DNA of 64,000 nucleotides, taken from Seonamhaeicola sediminis (GTDB lineage: Bacteria; Bacteroidota; Bacteroidia; Flavobacteriales; Flavobacteriaceae). Where the stretch lies: assembly GCF_004358095.2 (NCBI RefSeq), contig NZ_SMZJ02000004.1, positions 632,030 through 696,029 on the forward strand, in the 5' to 3' direction. Below, one piece after another: positions 43,558-52,523 of this stretch. Both the position numbers and the translations under genes were made by a program. The notes under the pieces are model-generated. The model saw only the letters and a list, made by a program, of their open reading frames with translations, had not been told where the DNA came from and ran no database searches. Every line of letters begins with the position of its first letter. Positions within the stretch are counted from its first letter, which is position 1.

Positions 43558-44841
43558 TTACTTTAAATCCTTTAATCTTATGCTTACAGCATTTTTATGT
43601 GCTTGTAGGCCTTCAGCTTCTGCCATTAACTCTATGGTTTCACCAATATTTAATATCCCTTCTTTAGATATCTTTTGAAATGTCATACTCTTTAAGAAAC
43701 TATCTAAATTAACTCCAGAATAGGCTTTACTAAACCCATTAGTTGGCAATGTATGATTGGTTCCTGAGGCGTAATCTCCCGCACTTTCAGGGGTGTAATC
43801 ACCAATAAATACTGAACCAGCATTTCTTATTCCATTCACGTAAAAATCTTCATTTTCTGTACAAATGATAAAATGCTCTGGTCCGTAGTGATTTATTAAT
43901 TCTAAAGCTTTTTTATCATCTTCAATATAGATTAACTTAGAATTATTTATAGCTTTTTCAGCTATTTCTTTTCTAGGTAAAACGGCCACCTGAGCACTCA
44001 CTTCATTAGCAACTTTATTAATCATTTCTTTTGATGTACAAACCAAAATAACTTGACTGTCGGTACCATGTTCTGCCTGACTTAACAAATCTGAAGCAAT
44101 ATATGCAGGGTTAGCACTTTTATCAGCAACCACCAACAATTCACTTGGTCCTGCAGGCATATCTATGGCTACGCCATATTTTGTAGCTAATTGTTTTGCA
44201 ACCGTTACAAACTGATTTCCTGGCCCGAAAATTTTATAAACTTGCGGGATGGTTTCTGTTCCAAAAGTTAATGCGGCCACCGCCTGAATACCACCAACTT
44301 TAAAAATCTTAGTCACGCCACACAGTTTAGCAGCATATAAAATTTCTGCGGCCAACTTCCCTTCTTTATTGGGTGGTGAACATAAAACAATGTCATTACA
44401 ACCTGCAATTTGAGCTGGTGCAGCTAACATTAAAACTGTAGAAAACAAAGGTGCTGTTCCTCCAGGAATGTATAAACCCACGCTTTCAATAGGACGCTTT
44501 TCTTGCCAACATTGTACACCATTAGTTGTTTGAACAGTAACTATAGATGTTTTTTGAGCAGCGTGAAAAGCTTCAATGTTTTGCTTTGCGTTTGCAATAG
44601 CCTCTTTTAAAGTTTCTGGAATGGTTTTAATAGCATCTTCAATTTCTTTAGTAGAAACTAAATTACTAGCCAGATTAACCTTATCAAATCGTTTAGTATA
44701 GCGCTTGATTGCTTGGTCTCCGTTATTTTGAACTTCAACAAATACTTCGCTAACAATACCTTCAATATCATCAACAGTTTGTGTAGGACGCTTTAGAATA
44801 TCAGACCAAGTACTTCTATTTGGATTATCTATTATTTGCAT
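43558..44841 (-). CDS. hisD: Histidinol dehydrogenase HisD
   Basis: This 427-residue zinc and NAD-dependent enzyme catalyses the last two oxidations, from histidinol to histidine. It has VGLYIPGGTAPLFSTVLMLA, CSPPNKEGK, DMPAGPSELLVVADKSA, DLLSQAEHGTDSQVIL (zinc-site Gln/His), YGPEHFIICTE and YASGTNHTLPT. Length is normal. It follows hisG after a 74-base gap that contains a repeat. Confidence 0.97.
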   Translation of the reverse strand: MQIIDNPNRSTWSDILKRPTQTVDDIEGIVSEVFVEVQNNGDQAIKRYTKRFDKVNLASNLVSTKEIEDAIKTIPETLKEAIANAKQNIEAFHAAQKTSIVTVQTTNGVQCWQEKRPIESVGLYIPGGTAPLFSTVLMLAAPAQIAGCNDIVLCSPPNKEGKLAAEILYAAKLCGVTKIFKVGGIQAVAALTFGTETIPQVYKIFGPGNQFVTVAKQLATKYGVAIDMPAGPSELLVVADKSANPAYIASDLLSQAEHGTDSQVILVCTSKEMINKVANEVSAQVAVLPRKEIAEKAINNSKLIYIEDDKKALELINHYGPEHFIICTENEDFYVNGIRNAGSVFIGDYTPESAGDYASGTNHTLPTNGFSKAYSGVNLDSFLKSMTFQKISKEGILNIGETIELMAEAEGLQAHKNAVSIRLKDLK

Positions 44842-44860
44842 ATCAATATCTGTTTAATCA

Positions 44861-44910
44861 GATTCTGAAACAACACTACGACTACATTGAGTGAGACCAT
44901 TCAGAATGAC
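44861..44910. repeat. GTCATTCC-family repeat between hisG and hisD
   Basis: GATTCTGAAACAACACTACG at 44861 and CCATTCAGAATGAC ending at 44910 are the paired arms, with a longer loop containing TACGACTACATTGAG. Only the right-hand hairpin of the family is present, so this may be a half element. Confidence 0.65.
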
Positions 44911-44915
44911 AAAAA

Positions 44916-45773
44916 TTAAAGTACCATTTTTTCAATTGGACACACTAAAATACCTTGGGCGCCATTCGCTTTAAGCTCATCAATAACATCCCAGAATTCA
45001 TTTTTACTAATTACAGAATGTACTGAACTCCAACCTTCTTCTGCTAGTGGCAACACGGTTGGGCTTTTCATTCCTGGTAATAAACTTACTATTTTTTCAA
45101 GTTTATCATTAGGTGCGTTTAATAGCACATATTTTGAGTTCTTACCTTTTAAAACAGCTTTCATTCTAAATAAAAGCGTATCCAAAATCTGCTGTTTATC
45201 TTCTGATAAGTCTGGAGTTGCTGTTAAAACTGCTTCACTTTTAAAAAGTACTTCAACCTCCTTTAAATTATTTTTAAACAAGGTACTTCCGCTTGAAACT
45301 ATATCAACAATGGCATTTGCTAAACCAATATTTGGTGCAATTTCTACCGACCCATTTATAATGTGTATATCGGCTTTTTCACCTTTATTTTCAAAATACT
45401 GATGTACAGTATTTGGATAGGAAGTGGCTATTTTTTTACCACGCAAATCCTCTATAGAATTATATTCAGCGTCTTTAGGAACTGCTATAGATACTTTACA
45501 TTTAGAAAAACCTAAACGCTCTACAATTGGCAAATCTTGTCCTTTTTCAATTAGTGTGTTTTCACCTAAAATAGCAATATCAACTACGCCATCACGTAAA
45601 TATTGAGGAATATCGCCATTACGTAAATACAAAACTTCCATAGGGAAATTTCTAGCCTCTGCCTTTAACTGGTCTTTACCATTATCTATGGATATACCAC
45701 AATTTTTTAATAATTCTAACGACTCTTCATTTAATCGTCCTGATTTTTGAACTGCAATTTTTAACTTACTCAT
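44916..45773 (-). CDS. hisG: ATP phosphoribosyltransferase HisG (long form)
   Basis: This 285-residue first enzyme of histidine synthesis joins ATP and PRPP and is feedback-inhibited by histidine. It has LKIAVQKSGRLNEESLELL, RNGDIPQYLRDGVVDIAILG and KIATSYPNTVHQYF, with the PRPP loop region at VDIVSSGSTL. The C-terminal regulatory ACT-like domain (about 210-285) marks the long form that needs no HisZ. The start is ATG 45773 (MSKLKIAVQ). First structural gene of the his operon, 48 bases after the attenuator. Confidence 0.96.
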   Translation of the reverse strand: MSKLKIAVQKSGRLNEESLELLKNCGISIDNGKDQLKAEARNFPMEVLYLRNGDIPQYLRDGVVDIAILGENTLIEKGQDLPIVERLGFSKCKVSIAVPKDAEYNSIEDLRGKKIATSYPNTVHQYFENKGEKADIHIINGSVEIAPNIGLANAIVDIVSSGSTLFKNNLKEVEVLFKSEAVLTATPDLSEDKQQILDTLLFRMKAVLKGKNSKYVLLNAPNDKLEKIVSLLPGMKSPTVLPLAEEGWSSVHSVISKNEFWDVIDELKANGAQGILVCPIEKMVL

Positions 45774-45820
45774 TTTGTTTTTGTTATGAGTTTGAAACAA
45801 CCTAGTTGATTTTATAAATG

Positions 45821-45851
45821 AAAAACCCGCTTGATTGTCTCAAACGGGTTT
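45821..45851 (-). terminator. his attenuator: intrinsic terminator in the leader
   Basis: In the minus-strand RNA, AAACCCGTTTGA and TCAAGCGGGTTT form a 12-pair stem (one G-U) around loop GACAA, followed by five U. It stands 48 bases before hisG and 32 bases after the stop of the His-rich leader frame. Its 5' arm (45838-45846) can instead pair with 45889-45897 in the leader, nine pairs with one G-U, which would block the terminator. Confidence 0.88.
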
Positions 45852-45882
45852 AAATATATTATTGATTTTATTCAATACATTT

Positions 45883-45936
45883 TCACTTCGCTTGAGAGCA
45901 AATATGAAAATGATGATGTGTTTGAATAAAAGTCAT
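45883..45936 (-). CDS. hisL: His-operon leader peptide (17 residues, four His)
   Basis: ATG at 45936 opens the frame MTFIQTHHHFHICSQAK with a TGA at 45883-45885. Four of five consecutive codons 7-11 are CAT (His), as expected for a ribosome-stalling leader peptide. Ribosome stalling here under histidine shortage would leave 45889-45897 free to form the antiterminator. Complete translation would cover it and let the terminator at 45821-45851 form. Codons and pairings were checked base by base on the minus strand. A near-consensus -7 element (GATATTTG at 45954-45961) lies 18 bases upstream. Confidence 0.88.
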   Translation of the reverse strand: MTFIQTHHHFHICSQAK

Positions 45937-46083
45937 TTTTTACTTTGTTTTTGCAAATATCTATAAAACTTGATTAAAATTCCAAATAAAGCCTTTGATT
46001 TTTTAAAATTTAGTTTTTAATCAAATATGACCTCTAATTGTTATTTAAAATTTAAAATATAAGCAAGAAAACTGATTTTTTAT
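45937..46083. other. Promoter region of the his operon and 3' end of the prohibitin gene
   Basis: There is no coding frame here. It should hold the his promoter (near-consensus GATATTTG on the minus strand at 45954-45961). No clear terminator for the upstream minus-strand prohibitin-like gene is visible, so read-through into the his leader is possible. Confidence 0.4.
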
Positions 46084-46899
46084 TTACTGATTTCCTAATA
46101 TAAGAGGTAGCCCACTATCTCCAGAACCAATGACTATTACTTTACTGTTTGGTGATTCTGCTAGTTTGTTAGTGGCTTCTATACCTTTATCCTGTAAAAT
46201 TTTATCATTCAAAGACGCACTTAGAATTCTATTAGCATCTGCTTTACCTTGTGCTTCAATGCGTTGTCTTTCTGCTTCTTTTTCAGCGGTTACTAACCTA
46301 AACTCATACTCTAATGATTCTTGTTCCTGCTTTAATTTACGCTCTATAGCATCCTTAATTGTAGGTGGTAAAGTAACATCTCTTACTAGTATTTCATCTA
46401 AAATGATATACTGATCACTTACAATTTTTTTTGTTTCTTCAAAAATTTCAGCTTGTATGGCATCTCTTTTACTAGAATATAGTTGCTCAGGAGTATAGCG
46501 CCCAACAACACTTCTTGCTGCAGATCTTATTGTTGGTAATAAAATACGATTTAAGTAATTTTCACCAATCTCTTGATGAAGCTTTCCTAACTCATCGTAT
46601 TTTGGTTTGTACCAAGCAGAGGCATCTAACTGAATATCTAATCCGTTAGACGATAACACTTTCATTTTTTCAAATATCTCTTGCCTTCTAACCTCATAAA
46701 CATACACTTTGTTCCAAGGTGCAACAATATGAAACCCTTCTCCTAATGGTGGTTGATCTGTTACTACACCATCATCAAAAGTCTTATAGAGTACTCCAGC
46801 CTGACCAGACCCTATGGTTACAGCAGATTTAGCAATTACAATTACTAGTATTATGATTCCAACTATGATTGGCAATCCAATTTTGGGTAATTTTTCCAT
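46084..46899 (-). CDS. Prohibitin-like SPFH/Band 7 membrane protein
   Basis: This 271-residue protein has an N-terminal membrane anchor (8-28). The SPFH domain covers about 30-200 (AVTIGSGQAGVLYKTFDDGV; GFHIVAPWNKVYVYEVRRQE; RSAARSVVGRYTPEQLYS; ILVRDVTLPPTIKDAIERKL). A coiled coil follows (EQESLEYEFRLVTAEKEAER). Such proteins form ring-like membrane assemblies that modulate proteases or membrane domains. It follows the SDR gene after 31 bases and may be in the same transcript. Confidence 0.9.
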   Translation of the reverse strand: MEKLPKIGLPIIVGIIILVIVIAKSAVTIGSGQAGVLYKTFDDGVVTDQPPLGEGFHIVAPWNKVYVYEVRRQEIFEKMKVLSSNGLDIQLDASAWYKPKYDELGKLHQEIGENYLNRILLPTIRSAARSVVGRYTPEQLYSSKRDAIQAEIFEETKKIVSDQYIILDEILVRDVTLPPTIKDAIERKLKQEQESLEYEFRLVTAEKEAERQRIEAQGKADANRILSASLNDKILQDKGIEATNKLAESPNSKVIVIGSGDSGLPLILGNQ

Positions 46900-46930
46900 T
46901 TTAATTATGTTTATTATTTATTTATAAAAT

Positions 46931-47707
46931 TTATAGTTTTCCTTGATTAACTAACTGCCCGCCATCAATGGTTAACAACTGACCAGACGTTGTATTAGCA
47001 TCGGCTCCAAGATATACAATACCTTTAGCTATATCTTCAGGTAATGAGGTTCTACCCACAAGCGCTGCATTTTCAAATTTCTTTTTTACAGATTCATAAC
47101 GATCTCCTAAAAAGTCTTTGGTCCACCTTGTTTGAATAAAACCAGGGCAAATACCATTTACTCTAACGTCTGGAGCCAAGGCATGTGCCAATGATAATGT
47201 CATGGTAGATAAAGCGCCTTTAGATGCAGAATAAGCTATAGAACTTCCAACACCAGATATGGCACTCATTGATGAAATATTCACAATACTTCCATGCATT
47301 TTTTTTAAATGCGGCGCAGCATACTTTACCATGTGATAGGCTCCAATAACATTTACTTTATAAACATCAATGAAGTCTTTTTCATTTAACCCACCTAAGT
47401 CATTATAGTCACAAAATTTAGTTGCCCCTGCATTGTTCACTAAAACATCTATTCTGCCAAAAACTTCAATGGTTTTATCAACCATGTTTTTACAATCTTG
47501 TTCATTTGCTACATTAGCTTTGCAAACTATGGCATTAACTCCAATGTGTTCACATTTTTCCTTTAATGCAAATGCTGCATCTTCACTCCTTGAATAATTT
47601 ATCACTACATTCCATCCTCTTTCTGCAAACGCAACACATGTAGACGCTCCAACTCCAGAGGAAGAGCCTGTAACCAAAACAGTTTTAATTCCTTTTACTT
47701 TATCCAT
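46931..47707 (-). CDS. Short-chain dehydrogenase/reductase (FabG-like)
   Basis: This 258-residue Rossmann-fold enzyme has the NAD(P) site TGSSSGVG (14-21), NNAG, the catalytic Ser in NISSMSAISG, YSASK (Tyr and Lys) and the C-terminal PGFIQTRW. The substrate is unknown. Its ATG overlaps the stop of the VWA gene by one base (TAATG), so it is translationally coupled to it. The same transcription unit begins with the true fabG. Confidence 0.9.
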   Translation of the reverse strand: MDKVKGIKTVLVTGSSSGVGASTCVAFAERGWNVVINYSRSEDAAFALKEKCEHIGVNAIVCKANVANEQDCKNMVDKTIEVFGRIDVLVNNAGATKFCDYNDLGGLNEKDFIDVYKVNVIGAYHMVKYAAPHLKKMHGSIVNISSMSAISGVGSSIAYSASKGALSTMTLSLAHALAPDVRVNGICPGFIQTRWTKDFLGDRYESVKKKFENAALVGRTSLPEDIAKGIVYLGADANTTSGQLLTIDGGQLVNQGKL

Positions 47708-49743
47708 TAAATCAACCCGTTATATTTCCTTAGAAACCATTCTGCAGACAAACAAAAAGCAATGATAGCCAAAAGGAATTTCCAATCTATCAAAGGTATG
47801 ATATTTTTGTTTCTTTTTTGAATAGAGATGTATCTATTATCATTCATCAAATCATTTATCAAACCACTTGTATTATCTATAAAATAGCTTTTACCACCAC
47901 TATTGGTTGCCAATTGTTCTAGCTTTACTACGTTGGCATTTAAAAATTGCTGTTCAACATCATATTCTAAAACTGTAAAACTACCAGACTTACTTAGGTT
48001 TGCTTTGGAAGCCTTCACAGTAAAACTATATTCTGAAGGTGGTAAGCTACTTAGGTCTACTTGATAATTATTGTTTTTCAATACAAAAGGAAATTCAATG
48101 TCATTTTTAGACAACTTGTCTTTTATTCTTATATTCAAAACTTCTCTATCATCAAAGACGTAATTTTTATCAAAAAACTGGGCATTGATAATTATATTGT
48201 TGTTACCTATATAAAAAGATTCGTGGTCTACATTTAAACGACTTCGTTGTCGGTTGGAAGCCAAATATTGAACCAGTTTTCCAATAAAATTGTCAAAGTC
48301 GTTAAATGTTTTGGTGTTCAAGTAACTTTGGGCACGCCATTTCCATATATTTTCACCAAATAAAATAGCTTCTCGCCTATTATTAGTTTCAAAGGTTGCT
48401 AACAGAGGCTCATTAATGGATACGTCACCAATTCTTTTTGTTAAAATGGATTGATAAGGTACTTTTAAATTGACAGCGCCATAATTGGAAGTTAAAGGAG
48501 GAAACGATTCAAAATCAATATCAGTTACTTGAAAAGGTGAAAAATTAGAGTTAAAATCAGCTTGATAATCTTCGGTTTGTAAAACAATATCATGCGAAAA
48601 GTTATCATTGATATTATTGATGAAATTTAAATCTGTTTTAGGACCAATAATAATAAACCTATTTTTATTTTGCTTATTTAATTCTTCAAAAAGCAATTTG
48701 AAACTATTGTTAGGCTGATTAATGATTATTAATTGATAATCATTGATTTGACCAATAATATCATCAGAATTTAAAACAGTTACCGAACGTTGTTCATTAC
48801 TTTCAATACTTTTTTTGAACGCACCAATGTCTGGATGCCAAATATTAGTCACAAAAGCTATTTTAGTTTTTTGGTCTATAACCTCAATAGCAAAATTTTT
48901 AGAGTTATTAATGGTATTCTTTTCGTTTTCAATAGGGTTTAAACTTAACTTATAACTGTTTGTACCAATAGTATTGGCAGGGAGTGTAAAGTTTATAATT
49001 TTAGAGTTATCAGACTTTGAGAAACTTACAGATTGAGAATAAATGGTAGTGTTACCGTTAGCTACTTCGAGCTTTGTATTTATATTATTATTTCCACTAT
49101 AAACCAAAATGGCTTCCACAGGGAATCTGTTTTTTAAATAAGCATATTTGTTAACATTCAGTTGCTGAACCTTTAAATCGGTGTAGGTTATTGTGTCTCC
49201 TAAAATAATGGGATAAATAGGCTGTTTGTAATTTATATAGGAAAATTGGTAATCATTACCATAGGTTTGATTGCCATCGGTGATCATAACCGTTGGAGAT
49301 ACAGATGATTTATAAACTTGAGCAAGTTGTTTGAATGCATTATTAATGTTTGTTTCAGTTTCATTAAAAGTTAGTGAGTCTGAAGATTTTAAAATATTTC
49401 CAAACGTATAGGTTGAAACATTGAATTTATCATTTAAACGCGTATCACTAAGTAATTTATCAACTAAAAGAACAGACGCTTCATCTTTTTTTAAATGTTT
49501 TATAGAGCTTGAATTATCTACAGCAACAATTAAGTTTGGTTTTTCAGTGTACACGCTAATTTGCTCAAATTTAGGGTTTATAATGAGTAATAAAATTGAA
49601 AAAATAGTAATAAACCTTAAAAATGAAAATAGCGCATTTAACCTAAAACGTGTTATTTTAGATTTATATCTATACTGAAAAAGCGCTATAAATAGCGCTA
49701 ATATTCCAGATAATATAATATAAATTAAAGTCTCTGTAGACAT
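47707..49743 (-). CDS. VWA-domain membrane protein (BatA-like topology)
   Basis: This is a 678-residue protein. Two N-terminal membrane helices (about 5-24 and 38-58) are followed by a von Willebrand A domain with MIDAS AVDNSSS (DxSxS, about 80) and MITDGNQTYG. A long periplasmic part and a final membrane helix (IIPLIDWKFLLAIIAFCLSAEW) complete it. The layout resembles large VWA proteins of Bacteroidota that accompany aerotolerance-type Bat genes, but here it is set between two SDR genes. It starts three bases after fabG and overlaps the next SDR gene by one base. Confidence 0.85.
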   Translation of the reverse strand: MSTETLIYIILSGILALFIALFQYRYKSKITRFRLNALFSFLRFITIFSILLLIINPKFEQISVYTEKPNLIVAVDNSSSIKHLKKDEASVLLVDKLLSDTRLNDKFNVSTYTFGNILKSSDSLTFNETETNINNAFKQLAQVYKSSVSPTVMITDGNQTYGNDYQFSYINYKQPIYPIILGDTITYTDLKVQQLNVNKYAYLKNRFPVEAILVYSGNNNINTKLEVANGNTTIYSQSVSFSKSDNSKIINFTLPANTIGTNSYKLSLNPIENEKNTINNSKNFAIEVIDQKTKIAFVTNIWHPDIGAFKKSIESNEQRSVTVLNSDDIIGQINDYQLIIINQPNNSFKLLFEELNKQNKNRFIIIGPKTDLNFINNINDNFSHDIVLQTEDYQADFNSNFSPFQVTDIDFESFPPLTSNYGAVNLKVPYQSILTKRIGDVSINEPLLATFETNNRREAILFGENIWKWRAQSYLNTKTFNDFDNFIGKLVQYLASNRQRSRLNVDHESFYIGNNNIIINAQFFDKNYVFDDREVLNIRIKDKLSKNDIEFPFVLKNNNYQVDLSSLPPSEYSFTVKASKANLSKSGSFTVLEYDVEQQFLNANVVKLEQLATNSGGKSYFIDNTSGLINDLMNDNRYISIQKRNKNIIPLIDWKFLLAIIAFCLSAEWFLRKYNGLI

Positions 49744-49746
49744 AAA

Positions 49747-50493
49747 TTAAGTGAGCATTCCTCCGTCAACATTTAAAGTCTGACCAGTTACATAAGCTGA
49801 TAAATCACTGGCTAAAAACACGCAAGCATTTGCAACGTCTTCTGGAGTACCGCCTCGTTTTAATGGTATTCCAGCACGCCATCCTTTAACAACTTCTTCA
49901 TCCAACTTAGCAGTCATTTCTGTTTCTATAAAACCTGGCGCAATCACATTACTTCTAATGTTTCTGGAGCCTAATTCTAAGGCAACCGACTTAGAAAACC
50001 CAATAATACCTGCTTTAGATGCTGCATAATTGGTTTGTCCTGCATTTCCTTTTACCCCAACAACAGAACTCATATTAATTATAGACCCCTTGCGTTGTTT
50101 TAACATTGTACGTTGAACAGCTTTGGTCATATTAAAAACCGACTTCAGGTTTACTTCAATAACGGTATCAAAGTCTTCTTCACTTATACGCATTAATAAG
50201 TTGTCTTTTGTAATTCCAGCATTATTAACTAAAATATCAATACTTCCAAATTCAGACACAACATCGTTAGCTAGTTGTTGTGCTTCTTCAAAACTAGCAG
50301 CGTTACTCTGGTATCCTTTTGCTTTTACACCCAAGGCATTTAATTCATCTTCTAGAGCTTTAGCTGCTTCTACAGACGAACTGAATGTAAATGCTACATT
50401 AGCACCTTGTTGAGCAAATACCTGTGCTATTCCTTTACCTATACCTCTACTAGCCCCTGTGATAATGGCCGTTTTTCCTTCTAATAATTTCAT
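49747..50493 (-). CDS. fabG: 3-Oxoacyl-[acyl-carrier-protein] reductase FabG
   Basis: This 248-residue NADPH-dependent enzyme catalyses the first reduction of fatty-acid elongation. It has TGASRGIGKGIA, LVNNAGITKDNLLMRISEEDFD, NMSSVVGVKGNAGQTNYAASKAGIIGFSKS split over the Ser-Tyr-Lys triad, and VIAPGFIETEMT, the classical FabG pattern. It has its own -7 element at 50528 and is separated from sucD by a terminator. It heads the fabG-VWA-SDR(-prohibitin) unit. Confidence 0.93.
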   Translation of the reverse strand: MKLLEGKTAIITGASRGIGKGIAQVFAQQGANVAFTFSSSVEAAKALEDELNALGVKAKGYQSNAASFEEAQQLANDVVSEFGSIDILVNNAGITKDNLLMRISEEDFDTVIEVNLKSVFNMTKAVQRTMLKQRKGSIINMSSVVGVKGNAGQTNYAASKAGIIGFSKSVALELGSRNIRSNVIAPGFIETEMTAKLDEEVVKGWRAGIPLKRGGTPEDVANACVFLASDLSAYVTGQTLNVDGGMLT

Positions 50494-50527
50494 GCGTTAA
50501 ATCTAATTTCTTAAAATAGTTGATATT

Positions 50528-50535
50528 CAAATATA
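50528..50535 (-). promoter_or_regulatory. Promoter -7 element of the fabG unit (TATATTTG)
   Basis: This exact TAnnTTTG on the minus strand lies 35 bases before the fabG ATG and just past the sucD terminator. Confidence 0.5.
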
Positions 50536-50557
50536 CTAATTACAAGTTGTTTGAAAT

Positions 50558-50587
50558 AAAAAACCTCACAAAATATTGTGAGGTTTT
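50558..50587 (-). terminator. Intrinsic terminator after sucD
   Basis: AAAACCTCACAA/TTGTGAGGTTTT, with a short AT loop, lies 23 bases past the sucD stop on the minus strand and is flanked by A/T runs on both sides. Confidence 0.85.
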
Positions 50588-50609
50588 CAAACTAATATAT
50601 TGTTAAAGA

Positions 50610-51482
50610 TTAAGCCAAAACTTCAGCTACTTTCTTTCCTATTTCAGCAGGTGAATCTACTACGTGAATTCCACAGGCTCTCATAATTTTTTTCTTAGCT
50701 TGGGCTGTATCATCACTCCCTCCAACTATGGCTCCAGCGTGCCCCATGGTACGTCCAGCAGGAGCTGTTTCACCAGCAATAAAACCTACAACAGGCTTGT
50801 TACTGCCACTTGCTTTATACCAATTAGCAGCATCTGCTTCCAACTGGCCTCCAATTTCACCAATCATAACAACAGCTTCAGTCTCAGGATCATTTATTAA
50901 TAACTCCACAGCCTCTTTTGTTGTAGTACCAATAATTGGGTCGCCACCAATTCCTATGGCAGTAGTAATTCCTAACCCCTGTTTTACAACTTGATCTGCA
51001 GCTTCATAAGTTAAAGTTCCAGATTTAGAAACAATACCAACTTTTCCTTTTTTGAAAACAAAACCAGGCATGATACCAACTTTAGCCTCTTCAGGTGTTA
51101 TAACCCCAGGGCAGTTTGGACCAATTAAACGGCAGTTTTTTCCCTTAATATACTCTGAAGCCATAATCATATCGGCTACAGGAATACCTTCAGTTATTGT
51201 TATAATTACTTTAATTCCAGCATCAGCAGCTTCCATAATGGCATCAGCAGCAAAAGCTGGTGGTACAAAAATAATGGTTGTATCTGCTCCTACTCCCTTC
51301 ACAGCGTCTTCAACGGTATTAAAAACAGGTTTATCTAGGTGAGTTTGCCCACCTTTACCTGGAGTAACACCGCCAACAACATTAGTACCATAATCAATCA
51401 TTTGACCTGCGTGAAATGTTCCTTCACTTCCAGTAAAACCTTGAACTATTATTTTTGAATCTTTATTTACTAAAACGCTCAT
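50610..51482 (-). CDS. sucD: Succinyl-CoA synthetase alpha subunit SucD
   Basis: This 290-residue TCA-cycle enzyme subunit binds CoA and carries the phospho-His. [73 protein letters not shown] and the active-site [13 protein letters not shown] are all present. The beta subunit gene is not in the window. It is monocistronic by its own -7 element (51517) and terminator. Confidence 0.97.
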   Translation of the reverse strand: MSVLVNKDSKIIVQGFTGSEGTFHAGQMIDYGTNVVGGVTPGKGGQTHLDKPVFNTVEDAVKGVGADTTIIFVPPAFAADAIMEAADAGIKVIITITEGIPVADMIMASEYIKGKNCRLIGPNCPGVITPEEAKVGIMPGFVFKKGKVGIVSKSGTLTYEAADQVVKQGLGITTAIGIGGDPIIGTTTKEAVELLINDPETEAVVMIGEIGGQLEADAANWYKASGSNKPVVGFIAGETAPAGRTMGHAGAIVGGSDDTAQAKKKIMRACGIHVVDSPAEIGKKVAEVLA

Positions 51483-51516
51483 ACGTAAATATTTTATTAT
51501 CTAAAAAATTGAAAGG

Positions 51517-51524
51517 CAAATGTA
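51517..51524 (-). promoter_or_regulatory. Promoter -7 element of sucD (TACATTTG)
   Basis: This exact TAnnTTTG on the minus strand lies 35 bases before the sucD ATG. Confidence 0.5.
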
Positions 51525-51578
51525 ATTTTTTTGAGATGATTTTTTAAAACAATATCTCATTAATTTTAGAAAAATCTA

Positions 51579-52523
51579 TTAAATATTATTCTTGTTTTTT
51601 AAAATATCTAAAATTTCAGGAATCTTTTTAATAGAAGCAATCTCTTTATATTTAGATCTAAAATCATCTGCGGGAATACCAAAGTAACTTTTGTCACCTT
51701 CTAAAGACTTACTAACACCTGCCTTAGCAGATATTATAGCCTTGGCACCAATAGTTATACCGCTTGTAATACCCACCTGACCCCAAATAGTTACCTCGTC
51801 TTCTATAACCACACAACCAGCAATACCAACTTGTGATGCTATTAAGCATTTTTTACCAATAATGGTATCATGTCCCACCTGAACTAGATTGTCTATTTTT
51901 GTACCAGCTTTTATGGTTGTATCTCCTGTAACACCTCTATCAATGGTACAATTGGAGCCAAGGTCTACGTTATTTTCTAAAACAACTCTACCACAAGATA
52001 AAAGCCTATCAAAACCTTCAGGTCGTTTCTTATAATAGAAAGCATTAGCACCAAGTACAGTACCTGAGTGAACAGTTACATTATCACCAATTACAGTATC
52101 ATCATAAATACTTACATTGGAATGAATAACACAATTTTTACCTATTATTACATGATGACCTATAAAGCAATTGGGTTGAATAATTGTACCTTCTCCAATT
52201 ACAGCCGTATCCGATATTTGACTATGAGCTTTTTGAAAAGGTTTAAAATGAATTGAAAGTTTGTTGAAATCTCTGAAAGGATCATCACTAATTAACAAAG
52301 CTTTTCCTTCGGGGCAATCAACTTCTTTGTTTATTAATATTATAGTTGCAGCTGAATTTAAAGCCTTGTCATAATATTTTGGGTGGTCCACAAAAACAAT
52401 ATCACCCGGTTCTACTACATGAATTTCATTCATGCCTAAAACAGGAAAGTCAATAGCACCAACAAAATTACAATTTATTAATTCTGCTATTCCTTGAAGT
52501 GTTTGAGGTTGTGGAAATTTCAT
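51579..52523 (-). CDS. LpxD-like left-handed beta-helix acyltransferase (second LpxD paralogue)
   Basis: This 314-residue protein has an N-terminal LpxD-like uridine-binding domain (about 1-95) and hexapeptide repeats of the left-handed beta-helix (about 100-270). LDLGSNCTIDRGVTGDTTI-type and QVGHDTIIGKKCLIASQVGI stretches are visible, the latter with the putative catalytic His. The loop carrying GFGFAP in true LpxD is NAFYYKKRPEGFDRL here. It therefore probably acylates a related substrate or regulates lipid A assembly. It starts directly after the efp stop with no spacer. Confidence 0.85.
   Translation of the reverse strand: MKFPQPQTLQGIAELINCNFVGAIDFPVLGMNEIHVVEPGDIVFVDHPKYYDKALNSAATIILINKEVDCPEGKALLISDDPFRDFNKLSIHFKPFQKAHSQISDTAVIGEGTIIQPNCFIGHHVIIGKNCVIHSNVSIYDDTVIGDNVTVHSGTVLGANAFYYKKRPEGFDRLLSCGRVVLENNVDLGSNCTIDRGVTGDTTIKAGTKIDNLVQVGHDTIIGKKCLIASQVGIAGCVVIEDEVTIWGQVGITSGITIGAKAIISAKAGVSKSLEGDKSYFGIPADDFRSKYKEIASIKKIPEILDILKNKNNI

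Noticed and set aside
47707-49743. Bat (Bacteroides aerotolerance) operon
   Set aside because: There is only a VWA-type membrane protein here. No MoxR ATPase, DUF58 or second Bat gene is adjacent; the neighbours are SDR enzymes.
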